From the NCBI GenBank assembly GCA_016717205.1, contig JADKGC010000005.1, positions 496,001 to 560,000 on the forward strand: a stretch of DNA of 64,000 nucleotides, read 5' to 3'. Below are positions 41,088 through 50,084 of this stretch, piece by piece. The number at the start of each line of letters is the position of its first letter. Position 1 is the first letter of the stretch. Position numbers and translations under genes: made by a program. A model generated the notes under the pieces. The model was not told where the DNA came from, made no database searches, and was given only the letters and a program-made list of their open reading frames with translations. Source of the DNA: Candidatus Flexifilum breve (GTDB taxonomy: Bacteria > Chloroflexota > Anaerolineae > Aggregatilineales > Phototrophicaceae).

Positions 41088-41243
41088 CCTCACCCCCTAG
41101 CCCCCTCTCCGAAAAGAGGAGAGGGGGAACAAGAATGGGTAGGGACGCTATACATGGCGTCCGCCGGAAACGGCACAGGTGGCATCTACCCCCTCACTCC
41201 ACCCTTCCTCCCACGCAAGCGGGAGTGGGCGGGGGTGAGGTCA
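41088..41243. repeat. Cluster of CCTCACCCC and GGGTGAGG repeats
   Basis: A CTCCGAAAAGAGGAG hairpin with C-rich flanks (41088-41128), a GACGCTATACATGGCGTCC hairpin (41145-41162) and a CTTCCTCCCACGCAAGCGGG-type arm ending GGGGGTGAGGT (41188-41241) fill the 242-base gap before the binding-protein gene. Confidence 0.6.
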
Positions 41244-41323
41244 ATCAGTTGGTATCCAACCGCGTCTTAAGGAGGCGCGGAGAGGTGTACAAGAGCGGTC
41301 AGTTGTTCAAGGAGCTATAGAAG

Positions 41324-42427
41324 ATGCGTAAGTTGTTTCTAGCGGTATTTGCTCTGTTGGTACTCGCGATCGTCCCCGCCGTTGCCGCCCAGGACCTGAC
41401 CCCGGTCAGTTTGGTCTTGAAGTGGGTGCCGCAGGCCCAGTTTGCCGGCTACTATGCCGCCGAAGCGCTCGGCTACTATGAAGAAGAAGGCCTCGACGTC
41501 GAAATCATCGCCGCCGGTGTCGATATCAACCCGCAGCAGTTGGTCGCGTCGGGCGATGTCGAATTCGGCATCGACTGGATGGGCAACCTGCTCGCCACCC
41601 GTGAAACCGGTCAGGATGTCGTCAACATCGCGCAGATCTACCAGCGCTCCGGCATGCGCCAGATCACGTGGGCGGACAGCGGCCTGACCTCGTTCGAAGA
41701 CCTCGGTGGTCGCACCGTCGGCGTGTGGTGCTGCGGGAACCAGTTCCCGACCTTCGCCGCGCTGACCAAGGCCGGCTTTGACCCGGAAAACCCGGATGAT
41801 GTCGTCGTCGCGCAGCAGGCCTTCGATATGAACGCCTTCCTGAATCGTGAAATTGACGCCGCCTCCGCCATGACCTACAACGAACTCGCGCAGGTGCTCG
41901 AATTTGTTGGCGATGGCAGCGCCTTCCCGGTCTACACGCTGGAAGACCTGAACGTGCTCGACTTCAACGAATACGGCACGGCTATGCTGGAAGACGGCAT
42001 TTTCGCCCGCGCTGAGTGGCTCGCCGAAGAAGGCAACGAAGAAATCGCCATCAAGTTCCTGCGCGCCTCGTTCCGCGGCTGGATTGCCTGCCGTGAAGAT
42101 GCGCAGCAGTGCGTCGACTTCGTGCTGGAAGCTGGCCCGACGCTCGGTCAGGGTCACCAACTGTGGCAGATGAACGAAGTCAACAAGCTGGTGTGGCCGT
42201 CGGAAGCCGGTATCGGCCTGATGGACGCGGAAGCGTTTGATATCACCGCGCAGATCGCCCTCGACTACGGCATCATCAGCAGCGCGGCGGAAGGCGAAGG
42301 CGTGACCTATCGCACCGACCTCGCGCAGGCCGCCCTCGACAGCCTGCAGGCGGACATGGCCGACCTCGATGTGACCGGCGCGAGCTACGAAGCGCTGGCC
42401 GTCGAAGTCACGCCCAACGGCGAATAG
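41324..42427 (+). CDS. ABC transporter substrate-binding protein, NMT1/THI5-like
   Basis: The 367-residue protein has a signal peptide (MRKLFLAVFALLVLAIVPAV, cleavage near AAQ/D). The NMT1/THI5-like pattern is VLKWVPQAQFAGYYAAEALGYY, DVEFGIDWMGNL and GRTVGVWCCGNQFPTFAAL. Homologues bind pyrimidine thiamin precursors or riboflavin; the exact ligand is not readable here. AAGGAG precedes the ATG by nine bases. It closes the importer operon (permease, ATPase, permease, binding protein), although the 242-base repeat-filled gap may allow a separate transcript. No TPP or FMN riboswitch was found nearby. Confidence 0.9.
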   Translation: MRKLFLAVFALLVLAIVPAVAAQDLTPVSLVLKWVPQAQFAGYYAAEALGYYEEEGLDVEIIAAGVDINPQQLVASGDVEFGIDWMGNLLATRETGQDVVNIAQIYQRSGMRQITWADSGLTSFEDLGGRTVGVWCCGNQFPTFAALTKAGFDPENPDDVVVAQQAFDMNAFLNREIDAASAMTYNELAQVLEFVGDGSAFPVYTLEDLNVLDFNEYGTAMLEDGIFARAEWLAEEGNEEIAIKFLRASFRGWIACREDAQQCVDFVLEAGPTLGQGHQLWQMNEVNKLVWPSEAGIGLMDAEAFDITAQIALDYGIISSAAEGEGVTYRTDLAQAALDSLQADMADLDVTGASYEALAVEVTPNGE

Positions 42428-42450
42428 TCGCTTAGTCAGTCAGATGTGCA

Positions 42451-42480
42451 GGGGCGAACCAGTCTGGTTCGCCCCTTTTT
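42451..42480 (+). terminator. Rho-independent terminator of the ABC operon
   Basis: GGGGCGAACCAG and CTGGTTCGCCCC form a 12-bp near-continuous stem followed by TTTTTG. Confidence 0.9.
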
Positions 42481-42519
42481 GTTTCCCATTCACAATCAGA
42501 GACTGCAGTGATGGTGAGT

Positions 42520-42547
42520 GTAGGGGCAAGGCGTGCCTTGCCCCTAC
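42520..42547. repeat. 28-bp near-palindrome GTAGGGGCAAGGCG...
   Basis: The same core as in the element at 24661-24688, here without the surrounding terminal repeats. Confidence 0.65.
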
Positions 42548-42652
42548 AGCTATTTTCGGCGATTTATTTGACGGCAAAGACTGCATACTCATTGACAGAG
42601 TAGAACAAATGAACTAAGTTATCGTCTCAAACAGAATGCAGGAGGCGGATGC

Positions 42653-43204
42653 ATGGGCAAGGTGATCGGCGGTAAGACGCTGTCGGTGGATGGATTCGCG
42701 AGCGACCCGAACGGGGATGTGGGTCAACTCTACCCGGATTTGGTCAACCTGGCGCAGACGGAAGTGCTGCAGGAAGAGATGCGCACAACCGGCGCAATCG
42801 TCATGGGGAAGCGGTCGTTCGAGATGGGGGATCCGGACTGGTACGCGGACAACTACGAGTATCAGGTGCCGATCTTCGTGCTGACGCATCACATGCCGGC
42901 GAAACAGCCCAGAAGCAATGGTCGCCTGCGCTTCATCTTCGTCACCGACGGCATCGAGAGCGCGGTCGCGCAGGCCAAAGCCGCCGCGGGCGACAAAAAC
43001 GTGCTGGTGATCGGCGGGAGCATTAACCGGCAGGTGATCAACGCCGGGCTGTGTGACGAGCTGCACATCGGTATCATGCCGGTGCTGCTCGGCGGCGGGC
43101 TGCGCCTGTTCGCGGGCGTCGACCTGACGCGGCTCAAACTTGAGAAGATCCGCGTGTTTGACGCCGGCCCGCGCACGGATATCTGGTTTCGCGTGGTGAA
43201 ATAG
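42653..43204 (+). CDS. Dihydrofolate-reductase-like (RibD C-terminal) protein
   Basis: The ATG follows GGAGG. The 183-residue protein carries the RibD-C/DHFR-fold pattern: KVIGGKTLSVDGFASDPNG, GAIVMGKRSFEMG, VPIFVLTHH, NVLVIGGSINRQVINAGL and DELHIGIMPVLLGGG. It likely uses NADPH to reduce a pterin- or pyrimidine-like substrate in the cytoplasm; many such proteins have no proven substrate. The gene is single, followed by a bidirectional terminator. Confidence 0.9.
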   Translation: MGKVIGGKTLSVDGFASDPNGDVGQLYPDLVNLAQTEVLQEEMRTTGAIVMGKRSFEMGDPDWYADNYEYQVPIFVLTHHMPAKQPRSNGRLRFIFVTDGIESAVAQAKAAAGDKNVLVIGGSINRQVINAGLCDELHIGIMPVLLGGGLRLFAGVDLTRLKLEKIRVFDAGPRTDIWFRVVK

Positions 43205-43216
43205 CACTTCAGAATC

Positions 43217-43243
43217 AAAAAATCGGCCTAGAGCCGATTTTTT
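43217..43243. terminator. Bidirectional terminator
   Basis: AAAAAATCGGC and GCCGATTTTTT form a stem around CTAGA between convergent genes. Confidence 0.88.
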
Positions 43244-43266
43244 ATGATCTTGGAAACAGCGTGCGT

Positions 43267-43599
43267 CTAGTTGTTGGAGGAATTTTGGACGACAAGGCCG
43301 ACGAGGAAGCCAACCAGAATAAAGCCAAAAATCGGCGCGATGGACAGCAGGCGCGCATCCCCGGTGGTGTTCAGCGAAATGAGGTAGCTCGGGGCGAGTG
43401 ACAGCAGCAGACCGAGCGTGATCCCTTTCCAGCGCGCGGGCAGGATGTCGAACAGCTCGATGAGCAAGGGGCGCTGCTTCTTCTTCGCGGTCTTTTTCCC
43501 GTTCATGGCGGTCAGCGGGCGCGGCGCGCGTTCCGAGATCTGGCGCTGCTGCGTGTGCGCGATCCGTTCGCGAACTGGACTATAACGTGATGTCGACAT
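43267..43599 (-). CDS. Small membrane protein of unknown function
   Basis: GAGG precedes the ATG by about five bases. The 110 residues start with a basic, cytoplasmic-type region (1-50, including NGKKTAKKKQRP), followed by two membrane helices (ITLGLLLSLAPSYLISL and LLSIAPIFGFILVGFLVGLVV). No family is recognised. It is convergent with the RibD-like gene. Confidence 0.72.
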   Translation of the reverse strand: MSTSRYSPVRERIAHTQQRQISERAPRPLTAMNGKKTAKKKQRPLLIELFDILPARWKGITLGLLLSLAPSYLISLNTTGDARLLSIAPIFGFILVGFLVGLVVQNSSNN

Positions 43600-43781
43600 A
43601 ATTCCTCACCTTATCACTTAACCCGTCTGATAATAAGAAACGTGAGGAAACGCTCAATGTCGCGCGATTCGTAAATTTTCCTGCACAAATTTGATCGGCG
43701 TATGCTTGTGCACTTTATAGCAATGCATATAAAAGCATGTGCATTGCGGGCATGAATGCGGGGGAACATGTAAGGTCTAAA

Positions 43782-43864
43782 GTAAGTTCTCGAAACAAAT
43801 CCACGAACGGATGTAGGGGCGCACCTGTGTGTGCGCCCCTACATCGGGAATTTCGAGAACCTAC
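43782..43864. mobile_element. 83-bp element with GTARGTTCTCGAAA ends
   Basis: GTAAGTTCTCGAAA (43782-43795) and TTTCGAGAACCTAC (43851-43864) form a 13/14-matching terminal inverted repeat around a single-arm palindrome (43813-43842). The gap 43600-44104 holds this, the family B copy and no gene. Confidence 0.65.
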
Positions 43865-43982
43865 GTAAGCCAGTGTCCGAAATCCGACAAAACAGGCCAA
43901 GGCAGGTCAATCGCTCCGTAGCATAGAGTCTTATTGGGGACAGCGGACGCGATGATGCAGTTTAAGAAAACGATACGGATTA

Positions 43983-44084
43983 CCCCTCACCCCCAACCCC
44001 TCTCCCACGCAAGCGGGGAGAGGGGAGAAAAGACGCTTTTGCTGGCTCCCCTCCCCGAATTCGGGGAGGGGCCGGGAGTGCGGT
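43983..44084. repeat. Family B repeat
   Basis: A CTCTCCCACGCAAGCGGGGA arm plus the CTCCCCGAATTCGGGGAG palindrome and GGCCGGGAGTG. It is near-identical to the inverted copy at 51471-51573. Confidence 0.75.
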
Positions 44085-44104
44085 CGAAAACAGTGAGGTG
44101 CCCC

Positions 44105-45547
44105 TTACAGCTCCCGGTAGCGGTGCGCCACGCCGACCACGATCAGCCCGGCGATGAGCGCATAGCCGACCAAGCCGAGCAGCAGTTGGTTGCGGTTGAG
44201 CGCGTCGCGCTGCGCTGTCCACGTCTGGTCGAACACATCGCGGTTGATCTGGCGCAGGTTTTCCATCGCGCTGACGAAGCGGTTGAAGGTTTCCTGACTT
44301 GAACCGGGATCATCCGCACTGGTGTTGAACAGAATCGCCTTTTCGAGGTCGCCGCTGTTGATCTGGCCACGCAAGTTGACGTGCGCTTCGCGGAAATCCT
44401 CCAACGCCCGCCGCGCCATTTCGAGCGCGGTCGCTTCGCCGGAGAAGGTCACATTCGTCACCAGCGGACGAATGCCGTCAATGCGCTGCGAATCCGCCGA
44501 GCTGATCGCTTCCGCGTCGGTGATCGCCGCCGTGCGCATGACATCGCCCGAGCCGGTAAACTGCTCGGCCGTGCAGTCGATTTGACCGCACAAACGCAGC
44601 ATCACACGTTCCATCGCATCGTTATAGCGGGCTTCCCACGCTTCGGTGTTGTCCGGGTCGAGCAGCAGCGAGCTTTCCGCGCGGTTGGCGAGGTTGGCAT
44701 CGACCAGTGTGCGCGCGCTGGCGCTCACGCTCAGGTAAGCATCGTCGATCATGGTGTGGATTTTGTTCGGCGCGTCCAGCAGATTTAAGCCGACGAGGAA
44801 CAGCAGCACCCACGCCAGCACCACCGCCGCATCGATCCCCGGCGTCAGGTAGCGGCGCACCTTGCCGCGGATCATGAACGAGATGTAGGTCAGCAGCGCC
44901 GCCAGCCCGAACGCGGGCACGGCGAACAGGATCAACTGCCCGGCGATCACGCTGCCCGCGTTCTCGCCCGCGTCGACCATGCCCTCAAAGTTGAGGCTTT
45001 CCAGTTCCTGCAGCGCGGGCGTGATCCAGTTGCGCACGTGGTTGTCCGCGTCGAGGAATTCGCGGCGGGCGAGCGCGTCATCGCTGCGGTTGGCGACCAG
45101 GTTGCTCACATGCCGCCAGAAGCGGCTGAATGTATACGTTTCCGCGGTGGTGTAAGCGGTCTGCTCATCGGCAGACTGCAAATTGTCACGCAGTGTAAAC
45201 AGCTCGTCGCGGTAGGCGCTGAAAGCGCGGAAGATGTTGTTCTGCGCCTGTTCGTAGAGCGGCGTATCCGACGTCAGCAGGGTGTAGTCGGCGGCGGATT
45301 GGCTGGCCTGCGCGACGTACTGCAGCGCGTTTTCCGCCGCGTCGACCGTCGTGCTGTTGATCTCGGCAATGCCGCGGAACAATTCATACGACGTGCGGTA
45401 GGCGTTGAGCGCCTGCACGAGCGTGAGCAGCGCCAGCAGCACCGCCGCGCCGCTCAGCAGCGCATAGCGAGCGCGCGTTTGCGCGGCAATCTGCCGCCGT
45501 GGGCGTTCCATCACCGGGACTGCCATTGCAGGTTGAGTAGTCGTCAT
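44105..45547 (-). CDS. Four-TM receptor-like protein with two extracytoplasmic helical domains (GlnX-like)
   Basis: The 480-residue protein has helices at about 29-48, 200-226, 237-257 and 456-474. Two mainly helical domains, 50-199 and 258-455, lie outside, resembling chemoreceptor-type four-helix sensor modules. There is no kinase, HAMP or methyl-accepting output, so the signal must pass to another protein. It is 86 bases after a PotD-like binding protein on the same strand and divergent from the FHA/PknG-like genes. The combination parallels mycobacterial GlnX with GlnH and PknG. Family membership is inferred from topology and context, not from recognised sequence motifs. Confidence 0.8.
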   Translation of the reverse strand: MTTTQPAMAVPVMERPRRQIAAQTRARYALLSGAAVLLALLTLVQALNAYRTSYELFRGIAEINSTTVDAAENALQYVAQASQSAADYTLLTSDTPLYEQAQNNIFRAFSAYRDELFTLRDNLQSADEQTAYTTAETYTFSRFWRHVSNLVANRSDDALARREFLDADNHVRNWITPALQELESLNFEGMVDAGENAGSVIAGQLILFAVPAFGLAALLTYISFMIRGKVRRYLTPGIDAAVVLAWVLLFLVGLNLLDAPNKIHTMIDDAYLSVSASARTLVDANLANRAESSLLLDPDNTEAWEARYNDAMERVMLRLCGQIDCTAEQFTGSGDVMRTAAITDAEAISSADSQRIDGIRPLVTNVTFSGEATALEMARRALEDFREAHVNLRGQINSGDLEKAILFNTSADDPGSSQETFNRFVSAMENLRQINRDVFDQTWTAQRDALNRNQLLLGLVGYALIAGLIVVGVAHRYREL

Positions 45548-45633
45548 AATTTCATCATCCTATCGACGCGGCGAACCTGTTGTCTCCCCTCTCCGAATTC
45601 GGGGAGGGGCTGGGGGTGGGGTGTCGTCATCGC

Positions 45634-46713
45634 TTATCGTCCTATCGCGTCGTGCACGCGTTCCCACGCCGCGCCGTACGCTTCGTCGAGCGCTGCGTCG
45701 GAAACGGTGTAGAACAGGGTATCAGTCGCTTCCGGGTAAATGGCCGCATTGCTCAGGTAGTCGCCGTAGATGAGACCTTCGTCAATCGCCACCTGATTCG
45801 GGCTGGCGTAGGCGGTGTAATTGCTGATGTCGGCGTTGACCTGCGCGTTGAGGATGTAGTCGATGAAGACTTCCGCCAGCGGCTGATTTTGCGCGCCAAC
45901 CGGGATGGCGAGGTTATCTGTCCAGATCTGCCCGCCTTCCGCTGGGATGATGTAGCGGTAGTCGTCGCAGCCGCACGAGGCGATCAACTGGAAGATGTCA
46001 CCGTTGTATTCGACCACTACATCGGCTTGCCCCGCCGCCAGCAGATCCTGCCCGGTATCCGGCGCGATCTCGACCAGATTGGCCGCGTGGTCGATCAGGT
46101 ACTGCTCGGCTTCAGCGATCTGTGCCGCATCAGCGGTGTTCGGATCATAGCCGAGCACACGCAGCGCAAACCCGAACATCGGACGCGATTCGTCCAGCCA
46201 TGCGACGCGCGCGTTCATCTTGAAGATGTCGTCCCACGTGGCGATGTCACGTCCCAGCGCGGCGCGGTTGTAACCCACGCCGATGGTCCCCCACTGGTAC
46301 GGCACGGTGTAGACGTTGCCGGGGTCGTAGGGCGGGTTCTTGAACGCCGCGCCAATGTTGGCAAAATTAGCGATATTGGCGAAGTCCAGCGGTTGGAGCA
46401 GACCCTCATCCACCATGAGATACACGTTGGCGTTGGAGGGCACGACCACATCATACTGCGGCGTATTGCCCGCGCGCAGTTCTTCGAGCATATCGGTGTC
46501 GCTGGCGTAGGTGTTGTAGTTGACGCTCACACCGCACAGCCGTTCAAAATTGGAGATCGTGTCTTCGGCGATGTAGGTTGTCCAGTTGTACACATTGAGC
46601 GTTTGCCCCGCGAACCCCGGCGGACACGCCCAGAAATCGGTTTGGGCGGCGGCAGGCATACTCCCTATGCCTAACACCACCAGCACCAGTAACAGCAGTG
46701 ATTTTTGCCTCAT
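45634..46713 (-). CDS. PotD-like polyamine-type substrate-binding protein
   Basis: The start at 46713 follows GAGG and gives a signal peptide (MRQKSLLLLVLVVLGIG, cleavage near AAAQ/T). The 359-residue protein shows the PotD/PotF pattern: TLNVYNWTTYIAEDTISNFER, GNTPQYDVVVPSNANV, YTVPYQWGTIGVGYN and VVVEYNGDIF. It would bind spermidine, putrescine or a related cation outside the membrane. No PotABC transporter subunits are present; the downstream partner is a four-TM protein instead, so a sensory role is plausible. Confidence 0.9.
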   Translation of the reverse strand: MRQKSLLLLVLVVLGIGSMPAAAQTDFWACPPGFAGQTLNVYNWTTYIAEDTISNFERLCGVSVNYNTYASDTDMLEELRAGNTPQYDVVVPSNANVYLMVDEGLLQPLDFANIANFANIGAAFKNPPYDPGNVYTVPYQWGTIGVGYNRAALGRDIATWDDIFKMNARVAWLDESRPMFGFALRVLGYDPNTADAAQIAEAEQYLIDHAANLVEIAPDTGQDLLAAGQADVVVEYNGDIFQLIASCGCDDYRYIIPAEGGQIWTDNLAIPVGAQNQPLAEVFIDYILNAQVNADISNYTAYASPNQVAIDEGLIYGDYLSNAAIYPEATDTLFYTVSDAALDEAYGAAWERVHDAIGR

Positions 46714-46796
46714 CAGAGCCGCCTCATTTCGTAGTTGGTCACAGTACAGACCAGTTAGCCGTCGAGCGCCGTCCTCGTGCAGATTTTCCAACAAAA

Positions 46797-46820
46797 GGAC
46801 GAGGCTCGCCTCGTCGCTAC
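46797..46820. repeat. Single GGACGAGGCTCG palindrome
   Basis: A GGACGAGGC/GCCTCGTC hairpin between the divergent binding-protein and FHA genes. The promoters for both directions must lie in the same 247-base gap; none is clear to me. Confidence 0.5.
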
Positions 46821-46960
46821 AATGGTATCATCAATCATACATCCCGCAGGCTCTGTCTAGCGCGATTTGACAACTTTTTGACGCAACTGCCCCGTAAAAT
46901 GGGGGAGCGTATTGTAGAATTGTGCGTACCATGAAAGTGTTGGGAAGGAACTGATTAACT

Positions 46961-47455
46961 ATGCAATGTCCAAACTGCCAGCACTGGAACGAACCGGGCT
47001 CGCGTTTTTGCGAAGAATGCGGCACGGAACTTCCGCAGGCGGCTCCCTCGGTGGCGCGTGTGGTGCTCGTCAATCCGGCGGATGCAGCGCCTGTTCCGCC
47101 GCCGCCCCCCCAAGACCTGATTCCGCAGGCCGACCCGCCGCTCGCCCCCTATGAAGGGCCGCACCTCGTGCTCAAAACCACCGGGTCGATCTTCAAGCTG
47201 AGCGATGCCGCGGTGATCGGACGCGAAGACCCGGCGCTGCAAATCGACTTTGACGGCTACCCGGACGGCAAATACATCAGCCACCGCCATGCGCAGATCA
47301 CGAACATCGGCGGCAAGTACTACATCGAAGACCTCGGCAGCTCGAATCACACGTATGTCAACGGGATCAAGCTGGCGCAAGGACAAGCCGAACCGATCGA
47401 CGAGGGCGATGTGATCAAGCTCGGCAAAATTGAGCTGGTCTTCCACGAAGCGTAA
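46961..47455 (+). CDS. Zinc-ribbon and FHA protein, GarA-like in size
   Basis: The 164-residue protein starts with a zinc ribbon (Cys3, 6, 17, 20), has a Pro-rich linker (about 30-65) and ends in an FHA domain. The FHA phosphopeptide-binding residues are visible in VIGRED, ISHRHAQI and GSSNHTYVNG. The size is close to mycobacterial GarA (about 160 residues), which PknG phosphorylates, but the phosphorylatable N-terminal tail of GarA is replaced by a zinc ribbon. AAGGA precedes the ATG by ten bases. It is immediately upstream of the PknG-like kinase gene and is the likely phospho-reading partner. Confidence 0.9.
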   Translation: MQCPNCQHWNEPGSRFCEECGTELPQAAPSVARVVLVNPADAAPVPPPPPQDLIPQADPPLAPYEGPHLVLKTTGSIFKLSDAAVIGREDPALQIDFDGYPDGKYISHRHAQITNIGGKYYIEDLGSSNHTYVNGIKLAQGQAEPIDEGDVIKLGKIELVFHEA

Positions 47456-47500
47456 CCTCACCCCGTGTCGCTGCGCTCCACTGCCCCTCTCCTCATCGAG
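47456..47500. repeat. Family C repeat
   Basis: CTCACCCCGTGTCGCTGCGC followed by CCCCTCTCC; related to 17205-17268. Confidence 0.55.
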
Positions 47501-47610
47501 CGGGATGGATTGCCCAGCAAGCCGGATGAGGTTGTATTTCGTAGGATTCAGGCAGGTTGGTAAGCGCGTAGATACCGTTAATACGGGTTACAGGTCGGTT
47601 TTGGGAGGTT

Positions 47611-47680
47611 GCGGACGCGATAAATCGCGTCCCTACACGAAGACAGCCTTTCTCGTAGGGACGCAATTCATTGCGTCCGC
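47611..47680. repeat. 70-bp composite palindromic repeat, copy 2
   Basis: The same ends (GCGGACGC / GCGTCCGC) and length as 13309-13378; similarity continues about 40 bases upstream. No gene lies in the gap 47456-47776. Confidence 0.75.
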
Positions 47681-47776
47681 TGTCCCCAAGCAGACTGCAC
47701 ACTAGTCTAGCGAGCTACCGGCCTGCCTTGCCCCTACAAGCATTAGGTTGTCGTCAACTGATAAAGGCAAAAAGAC

Positions 47777-49903
47777 GTGACCACACAAGCGAAAATCACC
47801 TGTCCGCACTGCGGCAAGCCGACCACCACAGCCAGCGGCTTCTGCGATGAGTGCGGGCTGGAACTCTCAACGCAGGCGCTCAAACCGCTGACGGCGGCGC
47901 AGGTGATGGCGACGGGCGAAGTCCCCGTCGACCGCCTGACGTGCCCCAACTGCGGCTTCAAGCTGCGTCCGAATGCGCGGCACTGCCCCAACTGCGGTAA
48001 GAAGCTGGATACCAACGGAGCGACTGCGGCAGCGCCCAAACCCGTTGTGCTGGAAGGCCCGCCGAGCGCCATTCAGATCGGCGCGGTCATTTCTGACCGC
48101 TACGGCATCGAGCAGTTACTCGGTCAGGGCGGCATGGGGCGCGCGTGGAAAGCCTATGACCGCAACCTGTCCAAGTACGTCGTGATCAAGACGGTGGTGG
48201 CGCAAGATCCGCTGCTGCGCGATGCGCTGGAGCAGGAAGCCAAGACGCTCATCAATATCCGCCACCCCAACATCATCTCGGTGATCGACTTCTTCGTGAT
48301 CGATACTGAACTGTGCTACGTCATGGAATTCATCGCCGGGCCGAGCTGGGCGGACGAGATCGAAGAGCCGACCACGCGCAAGCTGGTGCTGCCCATGTCG
48401 GCGGAACAGGCGCTGCTGCGCGTCAAAGGGCTGCTGCCCGCCTTCAAGTATCTGCACGGCCTCAACCCGCCGATCATCTACTGCGACTTCAAGCCGTCCA
48501 ACGTCAAGCGCATGACGCTCGCCAACGGTGACCAGATCGAAGTGCTGCTCGACTTCGGCACAGCCTATCGCTACGACGCGAATAAGCCGCCCAAGCCCGC
48601 GCGCGGCACGCCCGGTTATCACTCGCAGCAGGCGCGGCATCCTGATTGGCGCGACGACTATTTCACCATCGGGCGTACGCTGGCGGAACTGGTCGGCATG
48701 GAAGAAGTCCACACGGAGGAGTTCCGCTACATACTCACGCCACCCACTGACCATCCGTGGATTCAGTACGATGAATCGCTGCGCTACTTTGTCGAGTGGC
48801 TGACCGCGCCGGAACGCGAGAACCGCCCGCAGAGCGTCGAGGAGATCGAAGCGGAAATCGACGGTGTGATCGGCTATGTGAAGGGGCAAACGCCGGATAT
48901 GACGGCGTTCCGCCAGCAGCGCGAACGCGCCAATTTCGCGGGTGTGACGCTGGAAACGCTGCGCCAGACGACCGGGACGGGCGTGGTCGCCGGAACGGTC
49001 AAAATCGACCTGCCGCAGGTGCCGACCACCAACCCCGCGTCAACCGTGATCCTCACCGCGCAGGAAGCCTATCAACAACGCGACTACCGCCGCGCCCTGC
49101 TGCTGGCGAATCAGGCGATCAACAACAATGGCGGCGCGTCGGCGTATCTGCTGCGCGCGCTCGTCTACACGCAGGCCGGCAAGCTGGAAGAAGCCGCCGC
49201 CGACCTTAAGGTCGCGCAGGCCAACGCCAACCCGCAGGTACAGTGGGAAATGCTGCTCGCCGAGGGGCAGTATCTCGAAAACACGGGTAAATTCGAGGAA
49301 GCCGCCGAACGCTACCGCCGCATGATGACGCTCAAACCGGGCGATCACCGCGCGCGCTTGCTGCTGGCGGAACTCTACCGCCGCAGCGGCAACAGCCAGC
49401 AGGCGATTCTCGAATACAAGGCGATCATCAACAGCAAGCCGTCGATTGGACAGGCGTATATTGGCGCGTCCAAAGCCTACTTGTACGAAAAGCAGGTCGA
49501 CGAAGCCATCGGCGTTCTGGAAGAGGTCAGCAGCCGCAACACCAGCTACAACGATGTGCTGCTCGAACTGATCGCGCTGTACAACCAGAAGGCGACCGAT
49601 GGCGATGTCGCCAAGCTGGAACAGGCGGCGCAGGCGATCAATGTGCTGCGCGAAAACGGCGTGGAAACGCGCTCATTCTTCCGGCTGATCGGCGAGTTCT
49701 ACTACACCGCCGTGCAGATCGCGCGGGCGACGGGCAAAGTCCCGCAGATCAACTACCCGGGCGAGCAAATGCGTTCGGTCGGTGACTTGGCGCGGGCGAA
49801 CGAGGCCGCGTGGCGCGAATATCTGGCGCGCGACGAAAACGCCGACCGCGAATGGGTGATTAACGAGCGCATCATGACCGGGCGTGTGTGGCAGTTGGTG
49901 TAA
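47777..49903 (+). CDS. PknG-like Ser/Thr protein kinase with zinc ribbons and TPR domain
   Basis: The layout is two zinc ribbons (Cys9, 12, 23, 26; Cys56, 59, 70, 73), a kinase domain (about 105-375) and C-terminal TPR-type helices (about 415-600). Kinase motifs are GQGGMGRAWKAYD, IK with Lys138, IIYCDFKPSN with catalytic Asp237, and LLDFGTAYRY with Asp259. The catalytic loop lacks the usual Arg before Asp, as in PknG, and the helix before it (LPMSAEQALLRVKGLLPAFKYLH) is PknG-like too. The 708 residues compare with about 750 in PknG. The likely target is the FHA protein just upstream. The GTG start has AAAGG upstream. Confidence 0.93.
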   Translation: MTTQAKITCPHCGKPTTTASGFCDECGLELSTQALKPLTAAQVMATGEVPVDRLTCPNCGFKLRPNARHCPNCGKKLDTNGATAAAPKPVVLEGPPSAIQIGAVISDRYGIEQLLGQGGMGRAWKAYDRNLSKYVVIKTVVAQDPLLRDALEQEAKTLINIRHPNIISVIDFFVIDTELCYVMEFIAGPSWADEIEEPTTRKLVLPMSAEQALLRVKGLLPAFKYLHGLNPPIIYCDFKPSNVKRMTLANGDQIEVLLDFGTAYRYDANKPPKPARGTPGYHSQQARHPDWRDDYFTIGRTLAELVGMEEVHTEEFRYILTPPTDHPWIQYDESLRYFVEWLTAPERENRPQSVEEIEAEIDGVIGYVKGQTPDMTAFRQQRERANFAGVTLETLRQTTGTGVVAGTVKIDLPQVPTTNPASTVILTAQEAYQQRDYRRALLLANQAINNNGGASAYLLRALVYTQAGKLEEAAADLKVAQANANPQVQWEMLLAEGQYLENTGKFEEAAERYRRMMTLKPGDHRARLLLAELYRRSGNSQQAILEYKAIINSKPSIGQAYIGASKAYLYEKQVDEAIGVLEEVSSRNTSYNDVLLELIALYNQKATDGDVAKLEQAAQAINVLRENGVETRSFFRLIGEFYYTAVQIARATGKVPQINYPGEQMRSVGDLARANEAAWREYLARDENADREWVINERIMTGRVWQLV

Positions 49904-49929
49904 AGCGACCTCACCCAAGAAGCTGATGG

Positions 49930-49985
49930 TTCTTTGCCCCTCTCCCGTGGGAGAGGGGCGGTTGAGCGGAGCGAAACGGGGTGAG
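49930..49985. repeat. Family C repeat (inverted)
   Basis: A CCCCTCTCCCGTGGGAGAGGGG hairpin and GCGGAGCGAAACGGGGTGAGG. A GGACGAGGCAGGCC palindrome ending CCCTAC follows at 50037-50060. Confidence 0.6.
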
Positions 49986-50084
49986 GCTATCGTAACGACG
50001 CGCCAAAGCGCGTTAACTGGTGGCGCAATTAAAGCCGGACGAGGCAGGCCTCGTCCCTACACGATGAACATATGAGGGGAAGCT

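Noticed and set aside
41082..41323. TPP or FMN riboswitch upstream of the NMT1/THI5-type binding protein (also checked 37508-37731)
   Set aside because: I found none of the conserved blocks of either riboswitch; the gap is explained by hairpin repeats.
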